Positions 1 to 11,149 are shown, numbered from the stretch's first letter. The stretch: 64,000 bases of DNA from Adiantum capillus-veneris (GCA_014529385.2 CM043954.1:99565247-99629246); one strand, 5' to 3'. Notes: generated from the letters alone by a model not told the origin. A program made the numbers and translations.

Positions 1-17
1 AACATGAGGCAAGCTAG

Positions 18-1333
18 GATGAAGTGATAGAGCTAAAAGATCAAATGAAAGTGAAAGATCAGACCATCCAGAGGCTAAGGGCATCTCCGGCCAGAGTCAG
101 AGCTGCTACCTCGACTAGCACTGCTTCAGAGAATGATCTATATGAAGAATAGATGAAATAACTCCAAAAAGAGTTGACACTAGAAAAGAGACAAAGACTA
201 ATGCTGGCCGAGGGCTCCGTAGTAATGCAAAACCGTTTGGAAGATGAAAACAAGGCCATGAAAGATGAGTTAGAAGCCTTGAAAAAGAAGATGGACGAGG
301 ACCTAAAGACATTGCAAACAGAAAATGAAGACACCAAGAAGAAGCCAGAAGAGGCTGAAAAAGTCAATGCAAAATTTAATGACATCTTAGTGAACATGGG
401 AGATCAAGCTCAACAGCAGCAACAAGCATATCAAAAACAGATAGATGAGCTGAAAGGTCAACAACAGACTGAAGAGCACAGACTGAAGAGCAACACTTGA
501 GCACAGGGCCAGCAGCAATGGAAGGCATTGACATAGAAAATGTGTCAGATCTAGTGGACACCACTATGAAAGAGGACATCCTTGTGGGACCATCCCAAGA
601 ACCCCAGGATCTTGCACAAGAAGAAGAAGAAAATATACAAAAGGCAATAGAAGCGGCAATAAAAGACACAGCCAAAAAGGCAATGGAGTGGGAGCAGAGA
701 GTATTTAAGTCTATGACCATTCAGAAGTTAGATGCCAATATCATTACGCATGAATGGCTACAACCTTCTCTCCCATATCCTCTTCTAAAGCATGAAGCTG
801 CTACAATGAACAAACGGATTAAAGAGGAGCAAGTAGTGCCACTATACAAAGCAGATATCTCACAACCAGAGGGAGTTAAGCTGATTGTGGATTCTCAGCC
901 AAAGTGGAGAAAGGCATGGCTAACCAAATACCCGAAATATTTAATTCATTTGGTAGAGGCACCTAAAAGGGTCAGAGACAACCTTAGCTTTTTCCCTCTA
1001 CCAAGGATGCGGATGTGGAAAGCACAAGAGCTGCTACATAAAAGCCAACCCACATGGCTCAACTACCCAAAGCTGCCAGGCTTGAAGGCAGGCGAGAGAA
1101 TGAGTGAGCAATACATGGTGAAAACCCTAACGGGTGCCATTAAATTGTTCACTGGCTCGCCTGACCTGTCTTGAATCATGCTCAGAAAAATCTGTAAAAC
1201 CCTTCTGGCGGTTTTTGAAATCTTTAAACCTGGACAAGCAATAGACAACATCTTCTTCTTCCAAGACACATATAGATGTGCATATGATCTATCTGCTCAG
1301 CCTTCTCATGAGGTGATACACGCCCTTTATTAG
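18..1333 (+). pseudogene. Broken coiled-coil gene of unknown family next to a 3' LTR
   Basis: I do not recognise the family. The first part (about 160-500) is very rich in Lys, Glu and Gln with heptad-like leucines, so a coiled coil is likely. The second part (500-1333) is more globular, with conserved-looking Trp/Pro segments such as LPYPLLKHE and WLNYPKLPGL. The frame is broken by stops at 15-17, 150-152 and 159-161, by a 14-bp tandem duplication at 465-492, and by a TGA at 1172-1174 after which the same frame runs on to a TAG at 1331-1333. It lies about 200 bp upstream of a polypurine tract and LTR start, so it probably belonged to an LTR element whose left side is outside the window. No signal peptide or membrane span is visible, so an envelope-like role is unsupported. 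A gag-like structural protein is possible. Confidence 0.5.
465..492 (+). repeat. 14-bp perfect tandem duplication causing a frameshift
   Basis: The 14-mer cagactgaagagca occurs twice back to back (465-478 and 479-492). Fourteen is not a multiple of three, so the duplication moves the coiled-coil frame upstream (TGA at 498-500) out of register with the frame downstream that runs to 1172. Confidence 0.9.
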
Positions 1334-1527
1334 TGAATCATGTTTTTGCCCTTGTATCATCTCCAGGCCTTTGAAGAACCTTCTACACCGGTTTCTTCAC
1401 CATTAATACAAATATATTCGGCCCTACATTAATGGCCCAGCATGCACGGTACGAGTCTCTTCTGAAGATGCGTGAAAGCCTCCACTAAAGAAGTATCTCT
1501 ACTGCCATGTCGGGGGCGACATGAACT

Positions 1528-1539
1528 AGGAGGGGGGAG
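1528..1539 (+). other. Polypurine tract (plus-strand primer) of an LTR element
   Basis: A purine run, taggaggggggag, sits directly before TGTTGGAGC, the expected start of an LTR. This is the normal order internal region - PPT - 3' LTR on the + strand. Confidence 0.55.
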
Positions 1540-1767
1540 TGTTGGAGCTTTGTAATGCCAATGATGTCTACCGTCTTTATCCAACTTTCTGGATTATGTA
1601 TAGATTTATTAGTTGGCCGGGATGCAATGCATTTCCATTTGTAATTATGACGAGTATCACTCAATGAAAACCCCATGTACATTTTGAGCTAAGGTGACTA
1701 AAGTATAAAGGTCACCTTAGAACCATTTTTGAACAACATTTGAATCATTAATTTGTGTCGTACGAGT

Positions 1768-1819
<52 letters not shown>

Positions 1820-2040
1820 TCTTATCCTCTTTGCTACGTGCATCTCCCTCACCAAATTCATGAAGCGACCACACCATCGCGGTAGCCTCTCCGAGAGCTA
1901 CGCGCCCACGCCACGCATTTGCATCTTCGAGCTGCTCGCGAGCGATCTTCCCACGAGCTTGTTTTGCTTGTAAATAGCACAAACGGTGTTTGTTTTCAAC
2001 AATCAAGTACTTTATGGAACGAGGGCGAGATTAGCTACGG
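1540..2040 (+). mobile_element. LTR beginning at TGTTGG (right edge not resolved)
   Basis: The sequence begins TGTTGGAGC right after the polypurine tract. It contains a 48-bp GA tract (1769-1816) followed by a GC-richer stretch. No second copy exists in the window, so the right end, primer site and target duplication cannot be set; 2040 is only a guess at where LTR-like composition ends. Confidence 0.4.
1769..1816 (+). repeat. (GA)n microsatellite inside an LTR
   Basis: About 24 uninterrupted GA units. Frames through it give Arg-Glu or Ser-Leu repeats that are not genes. Confidence 0.95.
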
Positions 2041-2634
2041 ATATTTGTTCATAGACTTAGGTTTCGCATACTTTTAGATTATGAACTGTGAGTCTATCGC
2101 GACTGTATTCGAGGTAGTTAGGGTTATAATCTGGTGAGATTGGACTTATACGTAAGTGTATCCTAGTGAGAGGATGATGCCTAGCAAATCTGAAGTGATT
2201 CCGATTTCATTTGATGTGTAAACAATGAGCGTTTAGGGATAGAGTGGGTTCTATAGAGCTAACAAGGATTAGTGATTGATGCATCATAGAAGTGCGTATG
2301 TGTATGTTGGTCTCAGCCTAACAAGCTAACGAGATTGCCTCCATGAACCTACGGGTTAGTCGTGTCACCGGATGACAAGTATGTTGTCGTGCCGTGCTTG
2401 TGAGCATGAACAGGGGAGTAGTTTTCCCCAAAACATGATGTTTTTCAAAGTTTATTGTCTGAAAAAAATTGGATATGATGTGTTCACAGTTCACAAATGG
2501 GGATTCTTGGATGGTGTGGTCTACAGTTCAATTTTCTAAAAGGAAACCAATGCTCAAGATGGAATCTTCCAAGTAACAAATTTGAGGGTGGACTGTACAG
2601 AAGCTAGGGCGTCCATGGTAGCTTCTTCATTGAC
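2041..2634. other. Unassigned spacer
   Basis: No ORF, repeat or RNA gene seen. It should contain the right end of the preceding LTR and the left edge of the copia fragment, but neither boundary can be placed. Confidence 0.5.
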
Positions 2635-3110
2635 TTGGTCTCCACTCTCCATGTTTGTTTAGCAAAATCTGCAAAACATGCTTGGGATATTCTGGCTGGT
2701 CTTTATGCAAGTCGCAATGAGGTAAGACTTGCATTGTTGCGTAAAGATCTGGAGTCGAAGAATATGAATGATGAAGATGATGTGGACAATTTCCTTGCTT
2801 GTGTTAAGGATATCAATGAGCAATTTATTTTTGCAGGTGAAGTCATTTCAGACAACTCCCTTGTGCAAAGTTTTTTTGATGGCTTCCAGATTCTTACAAG
2901 ACTTTTGCGAGTACTTGGAGACTTATGACCTAAGGAAATCTTGAATTTGTCAAGTTTGATACATTGTGCACATTGTTGTTGCAAGAGTAGCTTTCTAGAA
3001 AAAAATAGGACTATACAGCGTGCAATTGAATAGGCTTTTACTGATCCTCAAAGAAAAGGTGTTAACAGCAATGAAATCACTTCTCATGGTTCTTCTGTGG
3101 GTGGGTGGAA
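2635..3110 (+). pseudogene. Ty1/copia gag remnant (UBN2/gag-polypeptide type)
   Basis: The translation carries the family pattern of plant copia gag: an AWDILAGLY motif, then LLRKDLESKNMNDEDDVDNF and VISDNSLVQSFFDGF. After about 2889 the gag reading continues in another frame (DSYKTFASTWRLMT), so one frameshift is visible. Further gag-like codons run to about 3050 with stops. The zinc knuckle, protease, integrase and reverse transcriptase that should follow are missing. It may be an isolated fragment or the displaced 5' part of another copia element. Confidence 0.7.
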
Positions 3111-3982
3111 AATCACATGTTTCTAATAAATTGGATCTTATATATTTACAAACTTACTTGTTCACAATGCTTGGGTAGTACAAAGGTCCAATGAACCAGT
3201 TTAAAGCTTCTACTTGTGCGCTTAAATTGTCATCTTTTTCCTTATATCAATCTTGCCCTTAAGTGGGTTCTTTTGGTGGTAATTTATGAAAGCAGTCTAC
3301 ATAGACATATCGTTCATTGACATCATCTCTATAGAAATACACGCTTGTATTCACCACCATTGGGTGGGCTTGAGAAAATTTTAATCCTCAAAGTGATGGT
3401 AATATTTTGAGGATTAAACTTAAGGATATCTCCATAGACTCTACTTTAAACCAGTCTTAAGGTACATAATAGAATCGATTGCCACTACTTGACTTCTTCC
3501 AGACCCAAAATATGAATTTTTCACAGAAGTCTTATCTTTGGTTGAGCATGAGAACCTTCTTAGTAAGTGTTATTTTGTGGCTAGGTATATCTAGGAGTGA
3601 GCATATGTTAAGATAAAGAACATATCCTTGTACTTTGATGTCTCCCTCTTGAAACGTTTCCTTGACACATAATTGTGGGTTGACTATGTACCTATTAGAA
3701 ACTTGGGTTTGATATTCAGATTGTTCTTTGACATGTAGCTCCCATGCTATGTAGGAGTTTGGAACAAGATCTTTAGTCCCCTTTGAAGCTTGAACAACTT
3801 CAACTCCCCAATAGACATTGAATCCAACCACATGGTTGAAAAAGACATTTTGCAAAAATTCACTTGGGAGTTCATCTAGATGGTTAAGAAGATCGTCTAA
3901 AAGAAAGATAAGGAGAGAAAAGACTTAGTACACATAGATACCAAAATTGATTCTATGCTTTTTATTCATCAAAAATTGATTT
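3111..3982. other. Unassigned spacer
   Basis: Only one short open frame on the minus strand (3855-3532, 107 codons). It has no recognisable motif and I do not call it a gene. No repeats or LTR edges seen. Confidence 0.5.
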
Positions 3983-4275
3983 TTATGGCTTATTATAACA
4001 ATACTGATGCTTTGGGGCTAACTCTTCAACTACTCTTTTAACTCTCATAACTGGGTATTCCCTTAGACCTCTCATATGACATTGTGTTCTAAAGGAGTAC
4101 GAGTGGAAGTGCGATGCGAGAGAGAGTGCGAGAAGAAGAGCACGACGATATGGTGAAATCGCTCTACTGTAATGTGTAGAGCATAGTGAGTTCTTATTAG
4201 GTTTTAACAAAAGAATATGTGTACATACCTGGTGGACCGCCCACTTACCTGGGCGACCACATTGGGCTTTATACC
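3983..4275 (-). mobile_element. Probable LTR edge of a minus-strand element
   Basis: On the minus strand the purine run AAGTGGGAGGT is followed by TGTTGGGGTATAAAGCCC, matching a polypurine tract plus LTR start near 4275. The boundary lies between the arms of an inverted repeat (4257-4271 and 4292-4306, 14 of 15 bases paired). No matching second LTR and no minus-strand pol follow to the right, so this is a truncated or solo LTR at best. Confidence 0.3.
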
Positions 4276-4306
4276 CCAACAACCTCCCACTTAAAGTCCA
4301 ATGTGG
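4257..4306. repeat. Inverted repeat at the LTR edge
   Basis: Arms ccacattgggcttta (4257-4271) and taaagtccaatgtgg (4292-4306) are complementary except for one position, with a 20-bp loop. Confidence 0.8.
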
Positions 4307-4362
4307 TACTTTAAGTGTGAGAGAAGCTACTATACAAGCTAATATACAAGAGATGTAGAGAA

Positions 4363-5432
4363 GTGATGTACTACCCTACACCTAACTGCTTGCGAAAATG
4401 CACAAAGATCTCTGAGGGAAGTCCTTTTGTAAGTCCACAATATTACATGGAGGAGTATTGGGGACAAGTCAAACCTATCTATCAAGTAGCTGCTCTTGCG
4501 GCCAAAACATCAATTACACTTCTAAGAGACCACCTCTTCAATGCTATGAGTGTGGAGTCCACATCGTGTGGCCGAGTGTCCTATCAGGCTACAAAAAACC
4601 ACCACACTAATGCAAACCAATCAAGCGAGCACGTCTACAATGCCGATACTCATGTCGATGTGGCAAAGATCATTTGATTGCCCAATGTCCGAAGAATCCA
4701 AATGCGCCAAAGATCACTCCATTAAACTTGATTGAGGTTACCAAGGAGCCATCACAAAGTACACCTGTGGTACCAATAAACGTACTCACACGATCGATGC
4801 TCCAAAAACAAAATTATATTCTTGAGGATAGGGACACGGCATCAATTTCCCAATCTCAAAAAAAGAAGAAAACAGGAAGGGAGAGATCACAAAAAGCAGC
4901 GAAGTCATACCCTAGTTCAAAGACCAACATAGGGACTGGTGACGACCCCGTATATATGAACGACGTTGAAGAGGATTCTAATTCAGGTGAAACCATGGAG
5001 ACCAAGATGACTACTAAGATAGAAACCAGCAAGGAAGATATTCATGAGCCACAATGCGCGGGATCCAAGAAGAAGATAGGAACTTATCCAAACCCTACAG
5101 AGGAGATCGAGCGAGTCAAGCAATTAAGGAGTTTGGTAGAAGATACCCAAAGGGATCTAGAACTAGCACCTAGGCAGATCTAGATTATAGACACAGTGCT
5201 CCCTATGCAACAACAACCTCACCAACTCCATAGACCCTTAGCCATACCTAGTGTCATCCAAGAAGAAAGTGACTTAAAGTCATGGGAAAGTGGGCGTACT
5301 CACTTCTTGATGGAAAGAATATTTATAGAGGGACTACTTAACCCATCTTCCCCACGTCAAGGGACTGAAGCCCAAAAGGTGTCGTTAAACATTGCCAAAT
5401 TGATGGATTTCATTCATGTCTTCAAAATTTAG
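4363..5432 (+). pseudogene. Gag C-terminal region with a degenerate zinc knuckle
   Basis: Three open stretches in different frames (4363-4677, 4674-5183, 5196-5432) look like parts of one gag. At 4641-4690 the reading CRYSCRCGKDHLIAQCP resembles a CCHC nucleocapsid knuckle; the last Cys, the His and the CGK core are present but the first Cys is out of register, so it is degenerate. The following 160 codons are Lys/Glu/Thr-rich and polar, as in gag-protease linkers. The N-terminal gag domain and start codon are not identifiable. Confidence 0.45.
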
Positions 5433-5489
5433 AACCACCATCATGTCCAGACTATATAAAGACCCTGAGCTAGCCTCAGCTCTTTGATC

Positions 5490-6606
5490 TTTCTTCAATG
5501 GAGAACTGAAGGTTGGGCTACCACAATTTTCACAGATGGATGGAGCTGGGGAGATGCCAATAGAGGAGGAACACTTAGATCCACAACCCAACCTAGATGA
5601 GAGCCTTGTGGTAGAAATACATGTTAACAAGTTGGGAAAATACTTTGAGTGCGATGAATCCAATGTGACCATACCAATCACTACTAAGGGATTAACTATG
5701 AAGGGAATCCTTGATGGTGGCATTGGGGTTAGCATTGTGACTAAAAATTGCTGGAAAACTATGGGAAGACCTCACCTTGGGACCATAACCACAGTAGGAA
5801 AGATTTCCAATGGGTCTATTGTTAAACCTATTTGGATGTTAGAAGATCTCAAGATCAAGGTCTTTGGACATAAAATAAGAGTTACCTTTATTGTTATGGA
5901 TTTCTCCAAGCACACTATGGCATCTGAGATGATCTTAGGACGTCCTTTCATGAGGGAATCAAAAATGGTGCATGATTGGTCTAAAAACCATGTCTACTTG
6001 CAGCTCCAAGATTATGTCGTTCGAGTGGATGTGGTAACTGGTCGAGCACATCCTCTAGGAAACAGGTTTATAATTGATCATAGATCTGACACCACAGCTG
6101 ACTCGTCCCCATTGCAGTATTGTTACACGTGTAAAGCAGACACTGATGTTGGGGAAGATTCTCCTTATATGGACGTAGTACCTGGAATGAGTGAGTCAGA
6201 CAATGTGGATCGGGTCCACCTAGTAGCAACCATAGACACTTGGGGAAACATGGGGACGACTTGGGTAATACCTGAGGGGGGTGAAATGCCACCACTCATA
6301 CCCTTAAATATGCTAGAAGCTATGCATATAGCTTTTGATGACCTACAAGATGAAGGTTTGGCTGGCATTGGAACCAGTATCGTCTCATTAGAGTATAGCC
6401 TGCACAATTTGGGGTCAAAATTATCAATTGAAATTGACTCTGAGGACAAAGAATCTGAGTTAAATCTTAGTGAAAATGTGGGGACAAATCATTCAGGGCC
6501 CAGTGGTACCCTAGATGACAATCTATTCAAGGGAACAGAAGACACAAGTAGTGATTCATCTAGTGACTCTTCACTAGATATCAACCGTAATCAAAAATTA
6601 GACTAG
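5490..6606 (+). pseudogene. Retropepsin-like aspartic protease ORF of element G
   Basis: The frame is open from about 5490; the first ATG is at 5536. About 60 codons past the ATG is the active-site-like ILDGGIGVSIVT (Asp-Gly-Gly where retropepsins have Asp-Ser/Thr-Gly; plant Tat-type proteases also use DGG). About 80 codons later comes EMILGRPFM, matching the conserved ILGRP of gypsy proteases. In a live element the enzyme would cleave Gag-Pol inside particles. The C-terminal third (from about residue 210) is acidic and Ser-rich with SSDSSSDSS, unlike a protease, and ends at TAG without reaching a reverse transcriptase. The 356-codon frame is unbroken. Confidence 0.65.
5779..6334 (+). repeat. 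Protease-block duplication, copy 1
   Basis: About 556 bp nearly matching 7517-8067 (roughly 90% by eye), both on +. The copies part abruptly after the shared atgcatatagctt. Confidence 0.85.
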
Positions 6607-7439
6607 AAGAGTAAGAGATATAAGAGGTGATGATATCAAGCAAATGTGGGTGCTAGAATAAATGAAAAGAAATATATCGCAGAATGGCTTAATTATATAG
6701 CGGCATGTGATGCTCATCAAAAGTTGGTATGGTTTCTCTTAAGTCTCTCTACTTATTAACGCTAGTATTATATGGCAGTTACCGAGGCGTGAGATGACGC
6801 CCAGATTGGCACTGTTGTTGCTGTGACGGGAGTACGTCCAGATTAGCACAACGAGTACTTGTCGAGCGGTATGGGACGCTCATGAGGACAAGGGTTTTTA
6901 TAAATAATGTATATACCAATCAGACATAATAGCGCCAGTAGATATTCTTGAGTGAACCTAATCCAAGGGTTGTTGGTTTAAAATTGGACGACTTCTTGTT
7001 TGTAATACTGTTTGAAGGGCTGTTTTAACGAACCAATATCATAAATAAAGTAAAGGAACATGTATGTTTAAACAGTGTGGTAGTAATTAGATAACAAAAG
7101 AAGGGTGAGTGTGGTGTGGAAAGTGGGAGAATGATACCCCGAAGGTATCATTCTATGGACAGGTGGATCCGATGAGTCGGGTAACTTTCCAACGCTAGAA
7201 ATTGTTTTTTTTAAGTCATAAATCTTAAAAGAGACAAACCTTGGCATCTGTGCTTGTGAAACATGGAGAAAAAAGCGCTCAGGTTGGTCACTCTAAGATT
7301 TATACTTTTAAGTATAATTGATTATAGATAGTTTTTAGATAGGGTTATGGTGGTCACGCTCCGCCATAGTGAGATAGGACCAATCCTTCACTAACGGTTC
7401 ATGCCCGTGGTGGCTACGTAGTAGCTAAGGCAATGTCCG
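6607..7439. other. Non-coding spacer between the protease copies
   Basis: No gene-like frame beyond a short extension after the stop at 6606. It contains a strong hairpin at 7128-7154. The end of the first copy shows faint resemblance (IKQMWVLE) to the NDQIWVPKC region that follows the second copy. Confidence 0.5.
7128..7154. repeat. Perfect 11-bp hairpin with 5-nt loop
   Basis: Arms agaatgatacc and ggtatcattct pair over 11 bp around a ccgaa loop. Function unknown. Confidence 0.85.
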
Positions 7440-7516
7440 TTGGTTTTTCCTTCTCAGGATTTGAGACCTATCAAAGGTACTCCGCTTCTCTCAAAAAGGA
7501 GCAGGGACCTCACATT

Positions 7517-8067
7517 TGTGACCACAACCATAGTAGTGAAGACGGCCAATGGGTCTATTGTTAAACCTATTGGGATGCTAGAAGATCTCAAGATCAAGGT
7601 CTTTGGATATAAAATAAGGATTACCTTTATTGTTATGGATTTCTCCAAACACAGTATGGCATCGGAGATGATCTTAGGACGTCCTTTCATGAGGGAAGAA
7701 AAAAGGGTGCATGACTGGTCTAAAAACCATGTCTACTTATAGTTCCAAGATTCTGTCATTTGAGTGGATCTTGTAATTGGTCGAGCACATCCTCTAGGTA
7801 ACATGTTTATAATTGATCATGGATCTAACACAACAGTTCACTCGGCCCCATTGCAGTATTGTTACACGTGTAAAGCGGACACTCATGTTGGGGAAGATTC
7901 TCCTTATATGGATGTACTACTTGGCATGACTGATTCGGACAATGTGGATTGGGTCCACCTAGCAGCAACCATAGACACTTGGGGAAATAGGGGGATGACC
8001 TGGGTAACACCTGAGGGGGATGAAATGCCCGTACCTTTAAATATGCTAGAAGCAATGCATATAGCTT
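7517..8067 (+). repeat. Protease-block duplication, copy 2
   Basis: Direct repeat of 5779-6334 at an offset of about 1,735 bp. The duplication could be within one element or the junction of two related elements. Confidence 0.85.
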
Positions 8068-8744
8068 CTCGCACGACTCATCCTCATATAAAAAAGAGAA
8101 AATACAAGTGGGTTCCTCAATCTTCTTTAGCGGCTATGGTTGATGCGAAAAAATAGAAACATTGTAAGAAATTTCCCACTCGCTCCAAGAAATATAAAGA
8201 AACGTTGTGATGGATTCCTAAACGACTATTGGAATCCCAAGGCTACTATGAAGGAAATGATCAAATATGGGTGCCAAAATGTAGATTGTGTTCTTACCTG
8301 TCACCTGACCCATGTGAGCCCAATCTTGTAGCTCCAAAACAAATTGACGGTCATGTAAAGAAAAAAATCACTGAATGCTACACACCCTCTCCAGAGCTAT
8401 TTTGGGTACCAAAGAAAGAACGATTTGTTCCACCTAGGTCAAGAACAGGGAAGTCAAATGAAGCTTCTTGCTCTTCATGTAATTCCTATACAGACGTAGA
8501 AGCTTTGACACAACCTCCACCTTCTATTGTACATATCCATACAAACAAGGAAAAGTTTGCACCTCCCATTGTAAGTTCACCACCTACAACAATGTTGCAA
8601 ATAAAATCTTGGGAGAGTACCTTACCACCCTTGCAACTAGATGAAACGCATAGGGCAGCCGAAAACTATTGGTTAAAACCTGCACCCATAACAACTTGGA
8701 ACTATTGGTTTCAAAAGGTGATGACATCATTTCAAAAGGTATGA
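7517..8744 (+). pseudogene. Second protease block fused to a novel ORF
   Basis: The reading starts with the duplicated protease block (7517-8067), again with EMILGRPFM, but lacks the active-site part. A stop lies near 7741, then the frame from 7764 runs through a TAG at 8154-8156 and a TGA near 8205 to 8744. The part after 8067 is absent from copy 1. It has Lys-rich segments, several Cys residues, repeated WVP motifs (KWVPQ, IWVPKC, FWVPKKE) and a Pro-rich stretch. I do not recognise it. Because the reading frame is shared across the stops, this was once a longer protein. Confidence 0.5.
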
Positions 8745-8990
8745 TCTACCCAAGGAAGGCGGACTGTTTGCTGACATCCATCATTCACTTGCTTCCCTCT
8801 CAACCTTCCTCTCTGACCTCTTAATCTTCAATCTTAGGGAATGTATATATAAAGCCTTATACTCACAAAAACAAGATAAAAAATTAAAAGAGCAAGAGCC
8901 ATAATACAAAATCATAAAAACACATTATGCACAAGAACACGACCCTTGTAATATTTTCACTCTAACCATCATCTATTTGCGTGTACAGAT

Positions 8991-9413
8991 ATGGAAAGTA
9001 CGCTAGAGTCATCCACTCCTTCCTTGGGTGAGAGGTACCCTCGTTACTTTTCACAAATGTTTCACATGGTATTTCCGATGCTTGCATGTGAATGGGATTT
9101 GGTAGGCACGCTAGAATGTGAGAGGAATTTTGAGGAGTTAGAGTGGTTGATACGTCTCTTGACCACAACTGACCCATACTTAGTATATAACGTTTCTCCC
9201 ATTGCACAAGCCTACCCTTTTGACCAAGATGACTATAGGCGTCTAGTGACCTTCTTAGTAAACATGGGTACCTATGATGAAGAAGAAGATTTACATGACT
9301 ACACAGATGGCACATATGGTCTCATGGATGATGACTTTTCTTATCTCGACGACGAGGATAGGGGTTTAGCCTTAGGGTTTCCCCTCAACCTCTACAATAT
9401 CCTATTCCCTTGA
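8991..9413 (+). CDS. Hypothetical acidic 140-aa ORF of element G
   Basis: An ATG-initiated intact frame of 140 codons with no match that I recognise. The N-terminal half has aromatic and hydrophobic residues (YPRYFSQMFHMVFPMLACEWD). The second half is strongly acidic, with DEEEDLHDYTDG and DDDFSYLDDEDRG. It sits downstream of the protease-containing ORFs, where an autonomous element would carry pol. No signal peptide, transmembrane span or zinc motif is clear. It may be an accessory protein of element G or a chance survivor. Confidence 0.4.
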   Translation: MESTLESSTPSLGERYPRYFSQMFHMVFPMLACEWDLVGTLECERNFEELEWLIRLLTTTDPYLVYNVSPIAQAYPFDQDDYRRLVTFLVNMGTYDEEEDLHDYTDGTYGLMDDDFSYLDDEDRGLALGFPLNLYNILFP

Positions 9414-10775
9414 CTCTCTAAGAAGAGTGCAAATAATTAGCTTAGGGTTCTTTATGTTTTTTAATTGTGCTCAATAAGTATTGGTACCTTTTCCCACTGA
9501 TGTGCCTCCTAGAGGTATTCTTTGTGTTTCTTAGTGTGTACAAGAACGTGTTGTTGTTGTTAGGATTTGGACCTGCATGGAATATTTCTCTCATCCACTT
9601 TTCAAATCAAGTGTGATCATCAACACAAACAGGTGTTTCTTATCCATTAGCATTGCCCCTTATCTTTTTGCATCCATGTTTGTCTCCTTAAATTGTGATT
9701 GGTAGCATAATATTCACTGCATTTTCTTAGTATCAAACATTAAATTCAATGTAATTTTTTGTCATAATCACTTGTCTAGGTTTAAAAATCAAGCAGTCCA
9801 ACTAAGCTAGTTTGACCAAGCTAGGTGTTAGAGATCTTCTCTTAATACCATGGGGAATGCCTTCCTAATTATTAATGGTTACTTAGGTTCTTAATCCGAT
9901 TTAGGCAGCATTGTGTGAAATGTACTAGGGATATCTAGTGGGCTTGGTCCCTATTGACCTTTAGCTTAAGTATTATAAAGGGAGTTTACTAGTGTGATGA
10001 GCTTGGGGAGGGTAGCAGTGTTATATGACCCCCCAAAGTTACAAAATTTAAATGCTGAAAATGAACAAACAAAAAATCAAAGTGCCATAATGTAAAATCT
10101 TAAGCTGGAAGAGAAACCTCAGTTTGATTTGGTACTTCACTCACATGTATCGGCTATGGTACTAGAGCCCTAGAGGTTCCCAGTGTGGGCGCTTTTCCTT
10201 GAAAAGCAAAAAACCCAAGACATACAAAATAAGCACACACATCAAAATTGAATCACTGTGAAAAGAATTTGGGGGGTCAAAGAAAAGGTAATCAATCCGG
10301 CCATGATTTCATGAGAAATTCCTTTTATCGTAGCTTAACTACAAGGTCTTCTAGGTATAGACTCTAGTCAGCCCTTGAACATCAAACACTTGGCTCTCGC
10401 AATTAAACAACTTAATTGACCAAAGAAAATTAAGAAGCTTACCCATGGTATTAATAGTCGATCTTTAGTGCCTTTCGATCGTTAAACTAGCGACCCCATA
10501 CTTGTTTAAATTTTTACCTTTACAATTGTTTATGCATTTAATTATATTACAATTTAATGTTTATTGTTGCTGACAAATGGTTTAAAATTCTATTACCAAT
10601 CAAATGTTTGCCTACAACTGCATATGCTTTTTAATTGTTTATGAGAATGCAATTACTATGCCAATGTTGTTTGATATTGCAGTGACTGAAGAAGGCTAAG
10701 GACATTCATCTCAAATGCTCTTCCACCTCAACGAAAAGCTTCAACTCAATAGCTTCTGAGGATGGAATCTACATC
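9414..10775. other. Long non-coding region of element G
   Basis: AT-rich with no ORF of note on either strand. It lies between the last ORF and the polypurine tract, so it would be the 3' untranslated part of the element. Confidence 0.45.
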
Positions 10776-10788
10776 AGGAAGGGGGGCA
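10776..10788 (+). other. Polypurine tract of element G
   Basis: aggaaggggggca directly precedes TGTTAACCC, the LTR start at 10789. Confidence 0.6.
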
Positions 10789-10981
10789 TGTTAACCCTCA
10801 CGCACATTCCTATCACCTACGACGGACACTGTATTATTTATTTGGTAGAGTTAGGTATCGGGCTTGTCGGTCCAATAGGAAAAGTGTAAGAGTGATCACC
10901 GATGAGAGGCACACTCTAACTGGAACATTCAAGGGATAGTTGGCTAAGCATGGGTGCCCAAGTGTGAATGGGGCGAGCTCA

Positions 10982-10988
10982 TATAAAA
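10982..10988 (+). promoter_or_regulatory. TATA box in the LTR of element G
   Basis: TATAAAA in a GC-richer context about 190 bp into the LTR, the usual place for the U3 core promoter. Confidence 0.5.
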
Positions 10989-11079
10989 GTCAAATAAACC
11001 TAAAATTCACTCACTCTCTCATTTGTGCAATTGAAGAGTTCTCTTTCTCCATCTCCATCTTCTTCTTCTTCATCTCCTT

Positions 11080-11097
11080 GTGTGTGTGTGTGTGTGC

Positions 11098-11145
<48 letters not shown>
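11080..11145 (+). repeat. (TG)n(AG)n compound microsatellite
   Basis: About 21 bp of TG followed by about 44 bp of AG. The open frames across it on both strands are artefacts. Confidence 0.95.

Positions 11146-11149
<4 letters not shown>

Noticed and set aside
500..1333. Envelope-like third ORF before a 3' LTR
   Set aside because: Position fits, but there is no signal peptide, transmembrane segment or glycoprotein-like Cys pattern.
1755..1973. Open frame with a (Glu-Arg)n stretch; similar frames at 11000, 20041, 21219, 33385, 39908, 56370 and 57852
   Set aside because: They are translations of AG/CT microsatellites, open on both strands, with no conserved flanks.
2635..3110. Copia gag as the displaced 5' half of copia element H at 37.4 kb
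   Set aside because: It would require everything between to be nested insertions; no matching target duplications or overlapping sequence support it.
3532..3855. 107-codon minus-strand ORF as a gene
   Set aside because: No start context, motif or neighbour supports it, and the length is within chance for this AT content.
7128..7154. Hairpin as a transcription terminator
   Set aside because: It has no U tract, and intrinsic terminators of this type are bacterial, unlike the rest of the window.
7160..7200. CGATGAGTCGG resembling part of a hammerhead ribozyme core, beside the hairpin
   Set aside because: The CUGAUGA box is imperfect, no GAAA follows at the right place, and stem II does not close.
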